From a virus: a stretch of DNA of 53,374 bases. The notes beneath the pieces were generated by a model. That model was given only the letters and a program-made list of their open reading frames with translations. It did not search any database and was not told where the DNA came from. The DNA lies in IMG/VR virus record IMGVR_UViG_3300002835_000257, positions 1 through 53,374 of that record, one strand, 5' to 3'. This document shows positions 13,982 to 22,670 of the stretch, one piece after another; the stretch's first letter is position 1, and each line of letters begins with the position of its first letter. The position numbers and the translations under genes were made by a program.

Positions 13982-15044
13982 TGTATTCGTGAGAATAAGA
14001 CCATCGATTTGGATTTAATTCCCACCGCATGTTTTCACGATGTATACGTCCATCTGAACGCTTCATGTGATTTTTTGAAGTTGGTTTCCATAATGGAGAA
14101 GTGTCTCTATATTCTCCTAAACGAGGATGAGAAGTCTTAGAAAAATATCTTTTATTATTGCTTAAGTAATGTTGAGCAACTGCTTCAGAAATCTTTGGTC
14201 CAAAACCAAGTCCTTGATAATCAGGATGTACAACTAAGCGATGTTCACGCCATGCATTTTGTACGGTACCTGAAGGGTAAGTCATGGATGCTACGTAACC
14301 AACTAACTGTTGTTCCCAGATAGCCACGTAGCTGTGTGAGGCTTTATTGAGTTGCTGCGAGAGATAGTGGTGCGAAGCGAAGTAGCTCCAAACGCTGTTG
14401 TGGGCAGGGTAAATGTCGAGAACCAGTTCAGGTCGTTGAAGATACCTTCCTGAGGTCCACTCGCCGCGGTCGGTGTCTATGACCCAATCTGGCTCAAGGA
14501 ACTCAAGGATGTCGCGGTGGACTGTAGCCAGTACGACTCCTTTTATGTTGTTGCGACGGATGTATTTAGACATTGATGTTGAAGCAGCCTTGGCTACGTT
14601 TCTATCTACTACTGAGGTGTACTCGTCAATGACAGCACCACTTTGCAAAGATATTGCTAAGTCAGCTCGAAACTTCTGACCATTCGACAAAACGTTGTAA
14701 GGCTTAACCCACTCAGGTACTGACATTAATCCAGCAGCCGAAAGTCTTTCATTTGCATCTACTGGGTCTTTAAAGTGTGAAGCAATTGATTTAGTTGAGT
14801 CCCATTTTGTGACTACTGGATTTCCAAAAGATTGGAGGAGAGTTGACTTACCTGTCCCAGAGGCACCAACGATTACGCCAAGGTTAAACTCACTAGGAAG
14901 TTCTGGAAGAACAAACGGGTGAAAGGTTGAAATACCGTCTGTTTCGTAATCGAAGGGACGGACCAAGTCCCGCGTAAGACTGTCCATCTCTACATAAGAG
15001 GTTAGAGGGGTGTCTGACCTCAGTAGCTTTTGCCAACTCTCCAT
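13965..15044 (-). CDS. ABC-type ATPase fused to a GNAT acetyltransferase domain
   Basis: The 359-residue product has an N-terminal ABC ATPase half: Walker A GASGTGKST at 60-68, a signature-like VLSNGQKFRADL at about 117-128, Walker B with catalytic Glu in SGAVIDEYTS, and an H-loop His in LATVHRDI. It is joined to a C-terminal GNAT domain with the acetyl-CoA loop HRLVVHPDYQGLGFGPKISE at about 268-287. No membrane spans are present, so it is not a transporter subunit. The fusion suggests an ATP-switched acetyltransferase. Target and role are unknown; it may act on host defence or translation. Confidence 0.85.
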   Translation of the reverse strand: MESWQKLLRSDTPLTSYVEMDSLTRDLVRPFDYETDGISTFHPFVLPELPSEFNLGVIVGASGTGKSTLLQSFGNPVVTKWDSTKSIASHFKDPVDANERLSAAGLMSVPEWVKPYNVLSNGQKFRADLAISLQSGAVIDEYTSVVDRNVAKAASTSMSKYIRRNNIKGVVLATVHRDILEFLEPDWVIDTDRGEWTSGRYLQRPELVLDIYPAHNSVWSYFASHHYLSQQLNKASHSYVAIWEQQLVGYVASMTYPSGTVQNAWREHRLVVHPDYQGLGFGPKISEAVAQHYLSNNKRYFSKTSHPRLGEYRDTSPLWKPTSKNHMKRSDGRIHRENMRWELNPNRWSYSHEYIGKND

Positions 15045-15085
15045 AGCTCGACGCTATCAGAGAAAGTGAAAAAAGTCCAGGTTAT

Positions 15086-16342
15086 TTAGAGTAAGTCAAA
15101 CCAAGAAATTGAACCGACAACGCTTCCAGTCCCTGAAAGAGTTTTTGCTGCTACAACATAAACATCACTTACTGGGCCGCCAACGCTTGATGCATTAGTT
15201 CTTCCAAGTTGCAAAGCAAAGTTTGCTAGCCCATTGATGTCAAGACCAACTGCAGCACTCTTCCCTGAGTTACCTGGACCAGAACCGCCAGCTAAGAAAT
15301 ACTCACCCACAACAGTTCCGCCACTCATAGAAGTTGCTGAGTTATTATATTCAATATTGTCGTTTGAATGGGTTGACCAAGTTCCCCCAGTTATTGAGGC
15401 TGGATTTCTAATAAGAGAAATAACAAAGTTTCCATCAGTTGATGGAAGTGCAGCAAAGTTAGCTGGGAGAATAACGGAGTCTTCTCGACCAGCTGCAAGT
15501 CTTATTGCTACAAGTGGGTAATAAGTAGTTCCAACTGAAACAGCTGTAGTACGAGATGCTGTCCAAGAGATTGACTGCTTTTGATACCCACCGTTAGAAA
15601 TAACTGAAATACAGATTTGCTTCATTGTGCTTGATGAAGCAGTAGTCCCTGTATTTTCAATTTCATATCTGCAGGGAAGTGAAGCGGTAGTCATATAAAC
15701 CGTGTCTATGTTGTTTGCGTGGTTGAACTGGTGAGCCTCAATAAAAATACCGTCAATAGCAAAACCAAGACGAACTGAACCTACACCAAGCCACTCATAC
15801 TCAGACCAAAGAATCTGTGCCTTACTTAAGTCAAGAAGTACATCTGAAGGACCAGTGCCATCAAGTTTGTCTAGATTCCATTCAGATTGAGGGACTCGAA
15901 CTTCGACAACATTGCCACTTGCATAAGAACGTCTTACAAAGTTAACGGTTGTTCCATCAAGCTCTAAATAAAAACCATTGTGGACTGAAAAGTATCCTGC
16001 TCTTTGACGAAGATTTGTTTTAGCTGGAGCAAAAACAAAAGTCTGCAAAACCTGTAATGATTTACCTGGTTGGTATGAAAAAACCTTTTTTGTTTCTCTA
16101 TAAAGCTTGTCACCAGAAGCAGTTCCAACAGTCAAAGCAGCTGTGCTTTGTTCTGGGATGTGAGTTGCTGAAGCGGTACCAGAGGTTACGTCGCTAAAAT
16201 CTCCGTTTTGACTGTATCTGTGGGAGGCGTCAAATAAAGTAAAAGCATCAGAGACCTTGGTACGTCCAAACATGTCTGAACGAAACGCGTTGATTTGATC
16301 GCGAGAAGGTTTAGAAACATTGTTGTTTGGTGTTGTAGCCAT
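15086..16342 (-). CDS. Virion structural protein (tail fibre/decoration type)
   Basis: The 418-residue product is Ser/Thr/Gly-rich and beta-predicted, with 'SDMFGRTKVSDAFTLFDASHRY' near the N-terminus and regions such as 'FSVHNGFYLELDGTTVNFVRRS' and 'WLGVGSVRLGFAIDGIFIEAH'. Proteins with this content are structural in T4-like cyanophages and other marine or freshwater phages. It is an isolated structural gene in the accessory arm, with its own promoter (TATACT 6 bases before the ATG). Confidence 0.8.
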   Translation of the reverse strand: MATTPNNNVSKPSRDQINAFRSDMFGRTKVSDAFTLFDASHRYSQNGDFSDVTSGTASATHIPEQSTAALTVGTASGDKLYRETKKVFSYQPGKSLQVLQTFVFAPAKTNLRQRAGYFSVHNGFYLELDGTTVNFVRRSYASGNVVEVRVPQSEWNLDKLDGTGPSDVLLDLSKAQILWSEYEWLGVGSVRLGFAIDGIFIEAHQFNHANNIDTVYMTTASLPCRYEIENTGTTASSSTMKQICISVISNGGYQKQSISWTASRTTAVSVGTTYYPLVAIRLAAGREDSVILPANFAALPSTDGNFVISLIRNPASITGGTWSTHSNDNIEYNNSATSMSGGTVVGEYFLAGGSGPGNSGKSAAVGLDINGLANFALQLGRTNASSVGGPVSDVYVVAAKTLSGTGSVVGSISWFDLL

Positions 16343-16348
16343 TATTAA

Positions 16349-16354
16349 AGTATA
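16349..16354 (-). promoter_or_regulatory. -10 box TATACT of the structural gene, leaderless spacing
   Basis: TATACT on the minus strand lies 6 bases before the ATG at 16342, with no ribosome-binding site. The -35 is weak. Confidence 0.45.
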
Positions 16355-16369
16355 AAGTAATAAAGGAAT

Positions 16370-16398
16370 TTGACTTTAGTAGAGGAAGAAGGTATGAT
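16370..16398 (+). promoter_or_regulatory. Strong sigma70-type promoter, leaderless
   Basis: TTGACT (16370-16375), a 17-base spacer and TATGAT (16393-16398) lie 6 bases before the ATG at 16405. It is back-to-back with the minus-strand promoter. Confidence 0.7.
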
Positions 16399-16404
16399 AA
16401 CAAA

Positions 16405-16725
16405 ATGGGACGCAGGAAAAAAACGACTGAACCTTCTAATCCAACGCCTAACCCGACTGCTCATTGGATTACTTCGAGCGAGATAGTCATCCATGGAAGA
16501 CATGTCAAGCAAGGGTCAGAGCTTTCCATCAAAGGAGAGCGAGGCAGATTCAATTTCATAAAGCACGTCTTGAACCCAAAAACTGGTTCTGAGTGGGTAG
16601 ATGTGGTGGGAGGGCCAGCAGGTTATAAGACATTAAGGTCCTTCCATGTTGATAAAATCCGTCGGGTTCATAATAAAGTTAAGACCAGAGCGGGCCGTAA
16701 GGCCAAGGGATTGGATGTAGAATAA
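16405..16725 (+). CDS. Small basic actinophage protein, 106 aa
   Basis: The product has a Lys/Arg-rich start and end (GRRKKTT..., KVKTRAGRKAKG) around a small beta domain: 'SSEIVIHGRHVKQGSELSIKGERGRFNFIKHV', then EWVDVVGGP and the SFHVDKIRRVH segment. Proteins of this type are common and uncharacterised in actinobacteriophages. It is expressed from the leaderless promoter just upstream and is followed 5 bases later by a zinc-finger gene. Confidence 0.75.
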   Translation: MGRRKKTTEPSNPTPNPTAHWITSSEIVIHGRHVKQGSELSIKGERGRFNFIKHVLNPKTGSEWVDVVGGPAGYKTLRSFHVDKIRRVHNKVKTRAGRKAKGLDVE

Positions 16726-16729
16726 AACT

Positions 16730-17005
16730 ATGAAATGTATCTGCGGCTATCACAGCTACCCAAATAATGCCCGTGTGTTTGCTAACCACATTCAAGACTG
16801 CATGGTCGATGGCGCATGCAAGGACATTATGCCTGTCCCAACTGTTGTATGGCGTGACGGTGGCTTTACTGTCGTACGCGAGGCTGACGAGGGTGAGCAG
16901 ACCTATGACCTTGGTCTTACCCGCCATGACATGAAAGAAGCAGAAGAGGTTCTAGAAACTACTCCAGCATCTGAGGAAGATCAGAGTTCGGACTCCACGC
17001 TTTAA
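16730..17005 (+). CDS. Zinc-finger-like protein, 91 aa
   Basis: The product begins MKCICGYHSYPNNARVFANH, then DCMVDGAC. The C-x-C, H and C pattern in the first 35 residues suggests a small zinc finger followed by an acidic tail. It is co-transcribed with the preceding gene. Its end overlaps the convergent gene at 16959 by 47 bases. Confidence 0.68.
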   Translation: MKCICGYHSYPNNARVFANHIQDCMVDGACKDIMPVPTVVWRDGGFTVVREADEGEQTYDLGLTRHDMKEAEEVLETTPASEEDQSSDSTL

Positions 17006-17444
17006 ACTGCCGTAAGTGGGATTCGTAACTCCCCTTACCTTTTATTTTGATTTGCACCTTTACTGGGTGCTCTGTGCTAATCGCCCAACATATTGAGCCA
17101 TGCCATGTCTCTGGTGCTTTCTTACCTAATACCCATGTATTAGTTGCAGTTGTATCTAAGCTTCCATTGGGGAGAACTCTGGCAAATCTGACTTTAATAT
17201 AATCGGGTTTCTTTGCGGGAAATTTTAGCCCCACTTGTGTGCAATAAAGTGCTCTGCTTTTACTTATCTTGCTAATTGATGTTTTTCCATCAAAATCAAG
17301 AGTCTTCCATGAATTAGCTTTTATCCATTGGGTTTTTTGAGTCTTCCAATGAACACTTTCTTTTGCTGAGACTATGCTAGAACTAGTAAGAAATAATACA
17401 ATAAACAAAGGAAACACGGTGAGTTTCCACCACTTTTTAATCAT
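16959..17444 (-). CDS. Secreted protein of unknown function, 161 aa
   Basis: The product has a clear signal peptide (about 1-27, 'LTVFPLFIVLFLTSSSIVSAKE'), then a basic, Trp-rich beta-like mature part with two Cys (YCTQVGLKF, SICWAIS) that could form a disulfide outside the cell. No family was recognised. It is an isolated minus-strand gene. Confidence 0.68.
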   Translation of the reverse strand: MIKKWWKLTVFPLFIVLFLTSSSIVSAKESVHWKTQKTQWIKANSWKTLDFDGKTSISKISKSRALYCTQVGLKFPAKKPDYIKVRFARVLPNGSLDTTATNTWVLGKKAPETWHGSICWAISTEHPVKVQIKIKGKGSYESHLRQFKAWSPNSDLPQMLE

Positions 17445-17500
17445 AAAGTACTATTCTACTAAACTGTAAGGTAAGACAAATTACGAAGAGAGGTAAAGAT

Positions 17501-17887
17501 ATGCCTTTACACAATCATTTGCTAGTGAACGGTTGGACACTAAATCCCCCGACTGATGAACAAGTTGTTATTGACTGGATGCGCAATCTAGTTGAATCAA
17601 TTGACATGAAGGTCATTCAAGGACCTTACGCTTCATACGTAACTGCTGAAGGTAATCGCGGGTTAACCGCAGTAGTTATGATTGAAACTTCTCACATTGC
17701 AATGCACATTTGGGACGAGGACAAGCCTTCAAAAGTCCAGTTCGATTTGTACACTTGTGGAGAGCTTCCTGTAAAGCAGGTACTAGATAATCTTGAAACT
17801 AACTTAAGTTTGTTTGACTATACCTATGTAGTTCTTGAAAGAACTGACGGATTTACTATCGAAGACTTTACAAAGCCTTCAAAGTAA
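17501..17887 (+). CDS. speD: S-adenosylmethionine decarboxylase proenzyme, SpeD class 1B-like
   Basis: SpeD makes decarboxylated SAM, the aminopropyl donor for spermidine. The 128-residue product carries the self-cleavage site ETSHIAMHIWDE (Ser64, which becomes the pyruvoyl group, and His65) and the catalytic Cys in YTCGELP (C86). The length is that of bacterial class 1B enzymes. No spermidine synthase is seen in the window, so the product would feed a host enzyme; polyamines could help neutralise packaged DNA. The ATG is preceded by GAGAGG. Confidence 0.92.
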   Translation: MPLHNHLLVNGWTLNPPTDEQVVIDWMRNLVESIDMKVIQGPYASYVTAEGNRGLTAVVMIETSHIAMHIWDEDKPSKVQFDLYTCGELPVKQVLDNLETNLSLFDYTYVVLERTDGFTIEDFTKPSK

Positions 17888-18091
17888 TTCAGACTCATCA
17901 ACAATATCTAAAGCCTTTTCAAAGAAGTTGTCTTCTTGCTTCATGTAGTGATGCCTACAGAAAAATAGATGACCTGCTTCAAAAGTGATTCGATAATAAG
18001 CTTGATGACCGCAGGAGTCACACTGCTCTCGAAGAGTTACATACTCTAGAGGTTTGTCTTCAAGCTTTATTATTTGTGTTGTTTCACTCAT
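17879..18091 (-). CDS. Actinobacterial zinc-ribbon protein (DUF7455-like)
   Basis: The 70-residue product has CDSCGHQAYYRITFEAGH then FFCRHHY, a two-Cys-pair/His arrangement seen in small actinobacterial DUF7455-type proteins. It overlaps the upstream DUF3039 gene by 8 bases. The function of the family is unknown; nucleic-acid or protein binding through the zinc site is likely. Confidence 0.8.
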   Translation of the reverse strand: MSETTQIIKLEDKPLEYVTLREQCDSCGHQAYYRITFEAGHLFFCRHHYMKQEDNFFEKALDIVDESELL

Positions 18092-18320
18092 GGCTCATAT
18101 GCTCAAAAATCTCTTTGCACATGGGGCAAACAGGAAACTTTTTTGGGTCTCGGGATGGTACCCAAATCTTTCCGCATAAAGCCATAATCGGTGTGCCATT
18201 AACTAGCGCCTCCATAATTTCATCTTTTGGGGCGTAGTGGGCGTACCGCTCGTGATCGCCTTCCTCAAATAGGACGCGAGTGTCTTCTTGGCTTTGAGTG
18301 CCAGAACCTAGCAGGGTCAT
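18084..18320 (-). CDS. DUF3039 family protein
   Basis: The 78-residue product matches the actinobacterial DUF3039 pattern closely: 'HYAPKDEIMEALVNGTPIMALCGKIWVPSRDPKKFPVCPMCKEIFE'. Cys in ALCGK and the CPMC pair form a probable zinc site. DUF3039 is essentially confined to actinobacteria and their phages, which supports the host assignment. Function is unknown. Confidence 0.9.
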   Translation of the reverse strand: MTLLGSGTQSQEDTRVLFEEGDHERYAHYAPKDEIMEALVNGTPIMALCGKIWVPSRDPKKFPVCPMCKEIFEHMSHE

Positions 18321-18329
18321 ACAACGATT

Positions 18330-19271
18330 CTAATACTCGATTGGAATGAGTGATTTTAAAACTAGCTCTTTTGGCATAACAGCAATATGACTAGATACAT
18401 CATCTCTTCCAAAACTTATTAGGAAGTTATCTTTATGGGCTACCAATCCTGCTGCAAATTCAATTCCAGATTTGAAGAACTGGAAGCCTTTTGAAATCTC
18501 TAAAATACTGCCTTTGGAGTCAAACCTTACAAAGTAGTGGATGTAGTTTCGGACTGCAGCGTTTTGAGTGCTAAACCTTTCGGGGGCCCACTTAGCCTCG
18601 TTTTTAATAAAAGTTCTGTGCATAACCCCAAGGTAGGTCCCGTCTTCAAGGAGTAGCAAGTTTGTATTGCCTCTTAGTTGAGACAGCTGCTTTATATCTG
18701 AAAATAGCGAAGTCAACATGTTGTTTTGAACTGTGGAGTTTGGTCCATAGATAAAATCAAAATAAGGATTTTTATCATATGTAGTCATCCAGTTTTTTTC
18801 TGGACGCTGGGTATCCATACCTGCAAAAATCTTAAAGTCAACAAACTTAGTACATTTGGCGTCTAGCCTAGCAATAGCCATTCGTGCATAAGGAAAGTCT
18901 CCTTTATCCATTACTACGCAGGTTAAGTGCCATGCACCATCGCGGTAGAAAACCTTTGGGTCCTCGAGCCCTCGTTTAAAATCTCCAGCAATTGAGGTGT
19001 CAATTAGTCTTAGCTTTTCTAGTTTGAACTCTTTGTTGAACTCTCCCCAATAAATCTTTGAGGTTATTAGGTTGCCTTCAGTGACATGGTAAGTCCCATT
19101 GTCAAGAATGACATAGTTGCTAGAGCGTAAAGCTCCAACATACTTATTTTTATAGTTTCCAATAGAAAGATTAGTCGCGCCCCACTTTTTTTCGTTAGGG
19201 TCAATTAATCGACGAACATCGATAATATGTCCGCCTAAGTCTCTAACGTATGGAAACTTGGAAAAATCCAT
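18330..19271 (-). CDS. Five-bladed beta-propeller protein, GH130/beta-mannosyl family-like
   Basis: The 313-residue product has glycosidase propeller motifs: GLEDPKVFYRDGAWHLTC at about 96-113, 'RGNTNLLLLEDGTYLGVMHRT', 'YIHYFVRFDS', and FFKSGIEFAAGLVAHKDNFLISFGRDD near the C-terminus. These recall GH130 mannoside phosphorylases and related beta-1,2-mannosyltransferases. It likely acts on a glycan. Its start codon overlaps the halogenase stop region by 1 base, so it is in the halogenase operon. Confidence 0.68.
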   Translation of the reverse strand: MDFSKFPYVRDLGGHIIDVRRLIDPNEKKWGATNLSIGNYKNKYVGALRSSNYVILDNGTYHVTEGNLITSKIYWGEFNKEFKLEKLRLIDTSIAGDFKRGLEDPKVFYRDGAWHLTCVVMDKGDFPYARMAIARLDAKCTKFVDFKIFAGMDTQRPEKNWMTTYDKNPYFDFIYGPNSTVQNNMLTSLFSDIKQLSQLRGNTNLLLLEDGTYLGVMHRTFIKNEAKWAPERFSTQNAAVRNYIHYFVRFDSKGSILEISKGFQFFKSGIEFAAGLVAHKDNFLISFGRDDVSSHIAVMPKELVLKSLIPIEY

Positions 19272-20836
19272 TACTGTTCTTTCATTCTCTCTAGGAACTC
19301 TTTATGACTGACTGCTTCAAAATCTGCAACGGTTTGAATTAACTTTTTAAAACTAATATATCTTTGTTCCATAAAAGTTCTAGTAAAGTTGTAAAACTCA
19401 AAGAGTTTATGGTTATCGATAAACTTTTGATTTTTAATGCCAAGCAAAATATAAGACCATGAATCAATTTCAAAGAATGCGTGGTCAATAAAGTCATTAA
19501 CAATAAAAGCTCGCTTGTTGTTAATGTCTAAGTATTGCTTGGCTTTTGCTGGAGCATTCTCGTATGTGTAGTGCTTCCAGAACTCTGTATCAGTCCTACC
19601 ACTCATGTAGTGAGCGTAAATAAATCCAATAACTTCTTCCTGATTTTTACGCCACGAAGCATTGAAATCATCGATAACACCTTGGTCTTTGATATACATA
19701 AGTTCGGTGTTACCAAGAATTGCACTAGTCCAGTCAATGATAGTTGTCCAAATAGAAGTTGCTTCTAATGGCTCAACGAACCCTGCTGAAAGACCTGCAG
19801 TATAGACATTCTTCTTCCAAGGCTCTTCTAAATAACCTGGCTCCCATGAGAATGATTTCTCTCTAGGCCACTCTGGGTCATAGCCAAGGAACTCAATAAT
19901 TTCTTCTTTTGCTTGCTCGTCATCAATCATGTCGCTGTTGAAGACATAGCCACATCCGTAGCGAGACTGCAAAGGAATCATCCACATCCAACCGTATTTC
20001 ATTGCAACAGCTTCTGTGTACGGAGGAATTTCTGAATCCATATCAATAAAAAATGGCATAGCAGCATTAACTGTTAAATGTTGTTTTGCAGATATCCACT
20101 TAGTATTAAACTTCTTGCTAAAAAAAGACTTAAAGCCACTGCAGTCAAAAATAAAGTCTGTCTTTATAGACTCTCCATTTTCCAACTTTAAAGTTGTTAC
20201 ATAGCCTTCATCATCAGTTGTGTAGTCCTCTACAACCCCTTCAACGTGAATAATCCCTCTGTCTTGACCAATTTCGGATAAAGTTTTTGCCAGCTTCCTA
20301 GCATCAAAATGTAAAGAAAAAGATCCCATTTTTTCAAATTGAAGAACAGGATCTTCTGCTGAATACATTTGATTTTGAATTGTTTTAAAAGAAACTTTAT
20401 TTTGCTCACATAAGCGAGTTATAAAACACCACTCATCTTGTGACTCTTTTAACTTTGCAGCTTCCGCAAAAATTGTTGGTGTTCCTGAAACATATCTCTC
20501 AAGAGATACGTTACTAGCTGCACAGTTGCCGTACCCTACAAATGGGTGGTAGAACCAATCTGACTTTCCACCATTATTCCAATTTGTAAACTTGATTCCA
20601 TTTTTTATAGTTACGTCTGCTTCTTGAATAAGTTTTGAAATAGGAATTTGAAGTACATCTAAAAATGAAATTAACTGAGGAGTTGAACCTTCTCCTGCAC
20701 CAAGAATGCCAATCTTGTCTGACTCAATAAGAGTTACTTTTTTTGTCGGAAGAACCGTTTTTGCATAGAGAGCAACAAGCCATCCTGCGGTCCCTCCACC
20801 TAAAATAGTGACATCTTTTATATCTCGAAGGTCCAT
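19271..20836 (-). CDS. Flavin-dependent (tryptophan) halogenase
   Basis: The 521-residue product is a flavin-dependent halogenase. It has the FAD site GGGTAGW at 13-19, the catalytic-lysine segment TIKNGIKFTNWN (K78), the WxWxIP motif as GWMWMIPLQ near 290, and 'AGLSAGFVEPLEATSIW' near 365. The family uses FADH2, O2 and halide to chlorinate or brominate aromatic substrates; cyanophage relatives such as VirX1 are known to be active. A flavin reductase is not seen here. The start at 20836 overlaps the preceding gene as TAATG; an earlier ATG would overlap far into it. The substrate is unknown. Confidence 0.93.
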   Translation of the reverse strand: MDLRDIKDVTILGGGTAGWLVALYAKTVLPTKKVTLIESDKIGILGAGEGSTPQLISFLDVLQIPISKLIQEADVTIKNGIKFTNWNNGGKSDWFYHPFVGYGNCAASNVSLERYVSGTPTIFAEAAKLKESQDEWCFITRLCEQNKVSFKTIQNQMYSAEDPVLQFEKMGSFSLHFDARKLAKTLSEIGQDRGIIHVEGVVEDYTTDDEGYVTTLKLENGESIKTDFIFDCSGFKSFFSKKFNTKWISAKQHLTVNAAMPFFIDMDSEIPPYTEAVAMKYGWMWMIPLQSRYGCGYVFNSDMIDDEQAKEEIIEFLGYDPEWPREKSFSWEPGYLEEPWKKNVYTAGLSAGFVEPLEATSIWTTIIDWTSAILGNTELMYIKDQGVIDDFNASWRKNQEEVIGFIYAHYMSGRTDTEFWKHYTYENAPAKAKQYLDINNKRAFIVNDFIDHAFFEIDSWSYILLGIKNQKFIDNHKLFEFYNFTRTFMEQRYISFKKLIQTVADFEAVSHKEFLERMKEQ

Positions 20837-21540
20837 TAGTTGTACTCCTTCTTCTTCCATACGTTTTGTTTGTAATGACCAAACAATTTGGTCATACCTT
20901 GCCACATACGTTTGTCTGCTTTATCGGCTAAAGAAGGGTCAAACTCTGAGTCCCAGTTGTCACGTTTAAATGGGAAAATTTGGTAGATAGGAGTTCCAGC
21001 AGGAATGACTCCTTCAAAGTTGTCTTTGATGTAAAACGGAAGATGACCATGAGGCATAATCGCATCCGAATCATGAATACCTGTAAGAGTAGTAAACGGC
21101 AAATCAAATCTATTAAATGGATGAGTAATCAAAACGCTATAACCTGGTGGAGTTTGAATTGAGAAAGGTGTTACCCATGCATATTGAGTATGATGATGAC
21201 CTGCTGGAATTGGCAGCAATTCCATTCCATGAACGCTTCTTTCTATCATAGGAATTGGTTCAACTATCCACTCGGTTTTTAAACCATCAGGACGTCTAGT
21301 TACAAGAACATCTTGCCAAAGTGTGGCGGTATAGCCAGAAATCATTGAATCAAAAAAAGGAACGCACATCTTCATGCCAATGTTGGGGCGTAACCCTTTT
21401 TCTGTATTGATGTAACTTGCCTCTTTACCATCAATAAAACGGGGAGACTTTTTATACCAGTCAGGTACGACATTCCTAATAGGAATAGGAGTGTCTGGGT
21501 AGTCGTGGCTTTTACCGAATTTGATTAACTTTCTTCCCAT
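20836..21540 (-). CDS. Conserved phage protein, halogenase partner, paralogue of 8167-8895
   Basis: The 234-residue product shares its whole layout with the plus-strand gene at 8167: VVPDWYKKSPRFIDGK, 'CVPFFDSMISGYTATLWQDV', SIQTPPGYSVLITHPFNR, 'FEGVIPAGTPIYQIFPFKR' and the KKEYN end. Direct overlap with the halogenase start suggests a functional link, perhaps substrate binding or carrier. The function is unknown. Confidence 0.82.
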   Translation of the reverse strand: MGRKLIKFGKSHDYPDTPIPIRNVVPDWYKKSPRFIDGKEASYINTEKGLRPNIGMKMCVPFFDSMISGYTATLWQDVLVTRRPDGLKTEWIVEPIPMIERSVHGMELLPIPAGHHHTQYAWVTPFSIQTPPGYSVLITHPFNRFDLPFTTLTGIHDSDAIMPHGHLPFYIKDNFEGVIPAGTPIYQIFPFKRDNWDSEFDPSLADKADKRMWQGMTKLFGHYKQNVWKKKEYN

Positions 21541-21557
21541 ATTGAAAGCCTACCCTA

Positions 21558-21737
21558 CTAATCGCTAAAACCGTCTAGGACATCTACTTCTGTTACAAAA
21601 GCAATAGTGCAGTTCCATGAACAAAAATGTTTGTCTGCATTTTTATGGGAGATAAGAACCCATGCTGCTTTATTGGCGTAAGTATTGGGAACGGATGCAG
21701 TACAGCTGGGTCCGTCGCATGTGAGAGCTAATGACAT
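21558..21737 (-). CDS. Zinc-finger-like protein, 59 aa
   Basis: The product MSLALTCDGPSCTASVPNTY... has CDGPSC and HFCSWNC pairs, a likely four-Cys zinc site. AGGAAGAC precedes the ATG at a good distance. It lies 17 bases before the paralogue/halogenase operon and probably belongs to it. Function is unknown. Confidence 0.72.
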   Translation of the reverse strand: MSLALTCDGPSCTASVPNTYANKAAWVLISHKNADKHFCSWNCTIAFVTEVDVLDGFSD

Positions 21738-21802
21738 GTCGTTTTGTCTTCCTGTCGTTATTGTTTCTTTTACCTGCAGTCTATGTGCTAGACCTTAAGG
21801 TG

Positions 21803-22585
21803 TCAAGGGAGTTTAATTGTTTGACCAACGTTGATTTTGTTTGGGTCTTTTATACCATTAAGCTTCACAAGAACAGCAATTGTTGTCTTGTAGGAAGCAG
21901 CAATTCTGGTAAGAGTGTCTCCAGATACAACCTTATGAACCTTAGCAGTTGCCGCAGGAGCAGGTGTGGAGGATGGCTTTGCTTTCACATCCGCAGAGGG
22001 TGATGCTTTCGTGACGGGAGCTTTCTCGTTGGTCGGAGCTAGCGGCACAACTACATCCTCTGGAGTCGGTAACTGTGCAGTTGCAGCTACCTTCTCGCTT
22101 GCAATTACACTCTTGATGAACTCCGTTGGCTCCAAAAATCCTGATCCATCGTCTGACCATCCGTGCGTTTTTCCTTTCCATACCTCGAGGTGCAAATGTA
22201 CACCAGTGCTCATGCCACTAGTGCCCATGACACCCAGTACAGTTCCAGCAGTCACCTTCTGCCCTGTCTTAACTTGAAGTGAGTTTTTCTCAAGATGGGC
22301 ATACAAATGGCTATACCACTGTCCATTTACTTGGCTGGTAATTTTTACATAGTAGCCAAAACCGCTTGGCTCTCCGTTGTCCATCTTAGTTTGAGATGGA
22401 CCTGCATAAGTGACCTTGCCATCAAAACATGCTTCGATGTAGGTCTTTCCACCCTTACCAACGATGTCTGTGCCGTTGTGGTGTTTGCGCTGCTTTTTGA
22501 CAGGGTGAACACGCCAACCCATGTGGCTGGTTACCTTCCAGTCTTTACCTGGAACACCATCAATTGGAAATTGTGACTTAGCCAT
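21803..22585 (-). CDS. M23 endopeptidase with C-terminal LysM domain
   Basis: The 260-residue product has a LytM/M23 metallopeptidase domain (about 15-150). Zinc ligands lie in '[10 protein letters not shown]' (H-x3-D) and 'VHLHLEVW' (HxH). A Pro/Ala/Thr-rich linker follows, then a LysM repeat ([20 protein letters not shown]...VKLNGI, about 215-258) for peptidoglycan binding. No signal peptide is present, so it may be a virion-associated or lysis enzyme. It is a paralogue of the neighbouring 218-residue gene, which lacks LysM. Both are likely products of a local duplication. Confidence 0.88.
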   Translation of the reverse strand: MAKSQFPIDGVPGKDWKVTSHMGWRVHPVKKQRKHHNGTDIVGKGGKTYIEACFDGKVTYAGPSQTKMDNGEPSGFGYYVKITSQVNGQWYSHLYAHLEKNSLQVKTGQKVTAGTVLGVMGTSGMSTGVHLHLEVWKGKTHGWSDDGSGFLEPTEFIKSVIASEKVAATAQLPTPEDVVVPLAPTNEKAPVTKASPSADVKAKPSSTPAPAATAKVHKVVSGDTLTRIAASYKTTIAVLVKLNGIKDPNKINVGQTIKLP

Positions 22586-22591
22586 TAAAGT

Positions 22592-22644
22592 GCATCTTTC
22601 TAGTTAAAAATTGTATAAAAATACTAAGTCAACTAGAAAGATGC
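22592..22644. repeat. 14-bp inverted repeat in the M23 intergenic region
   Basis: GCATCTTTCTAGTT (22592-22605) and its complement (22631-22644) flank a 25-base AT-rich loop just upstream of the M23-LysM start at 22585. It may be an mRNA hairpin covering the ribosome-binding region (AGAAAG) or an operator. Confidence 0.55.
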
Positions 22645-22670
22645 GACTTTAAGTTAGAACACCAGTTCTT

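Noticed and set aside
22295-22576. Plus-strand reading frame across the M23-LysM gene
   Set aside because: Antisense shadow of a clear M23 domain.
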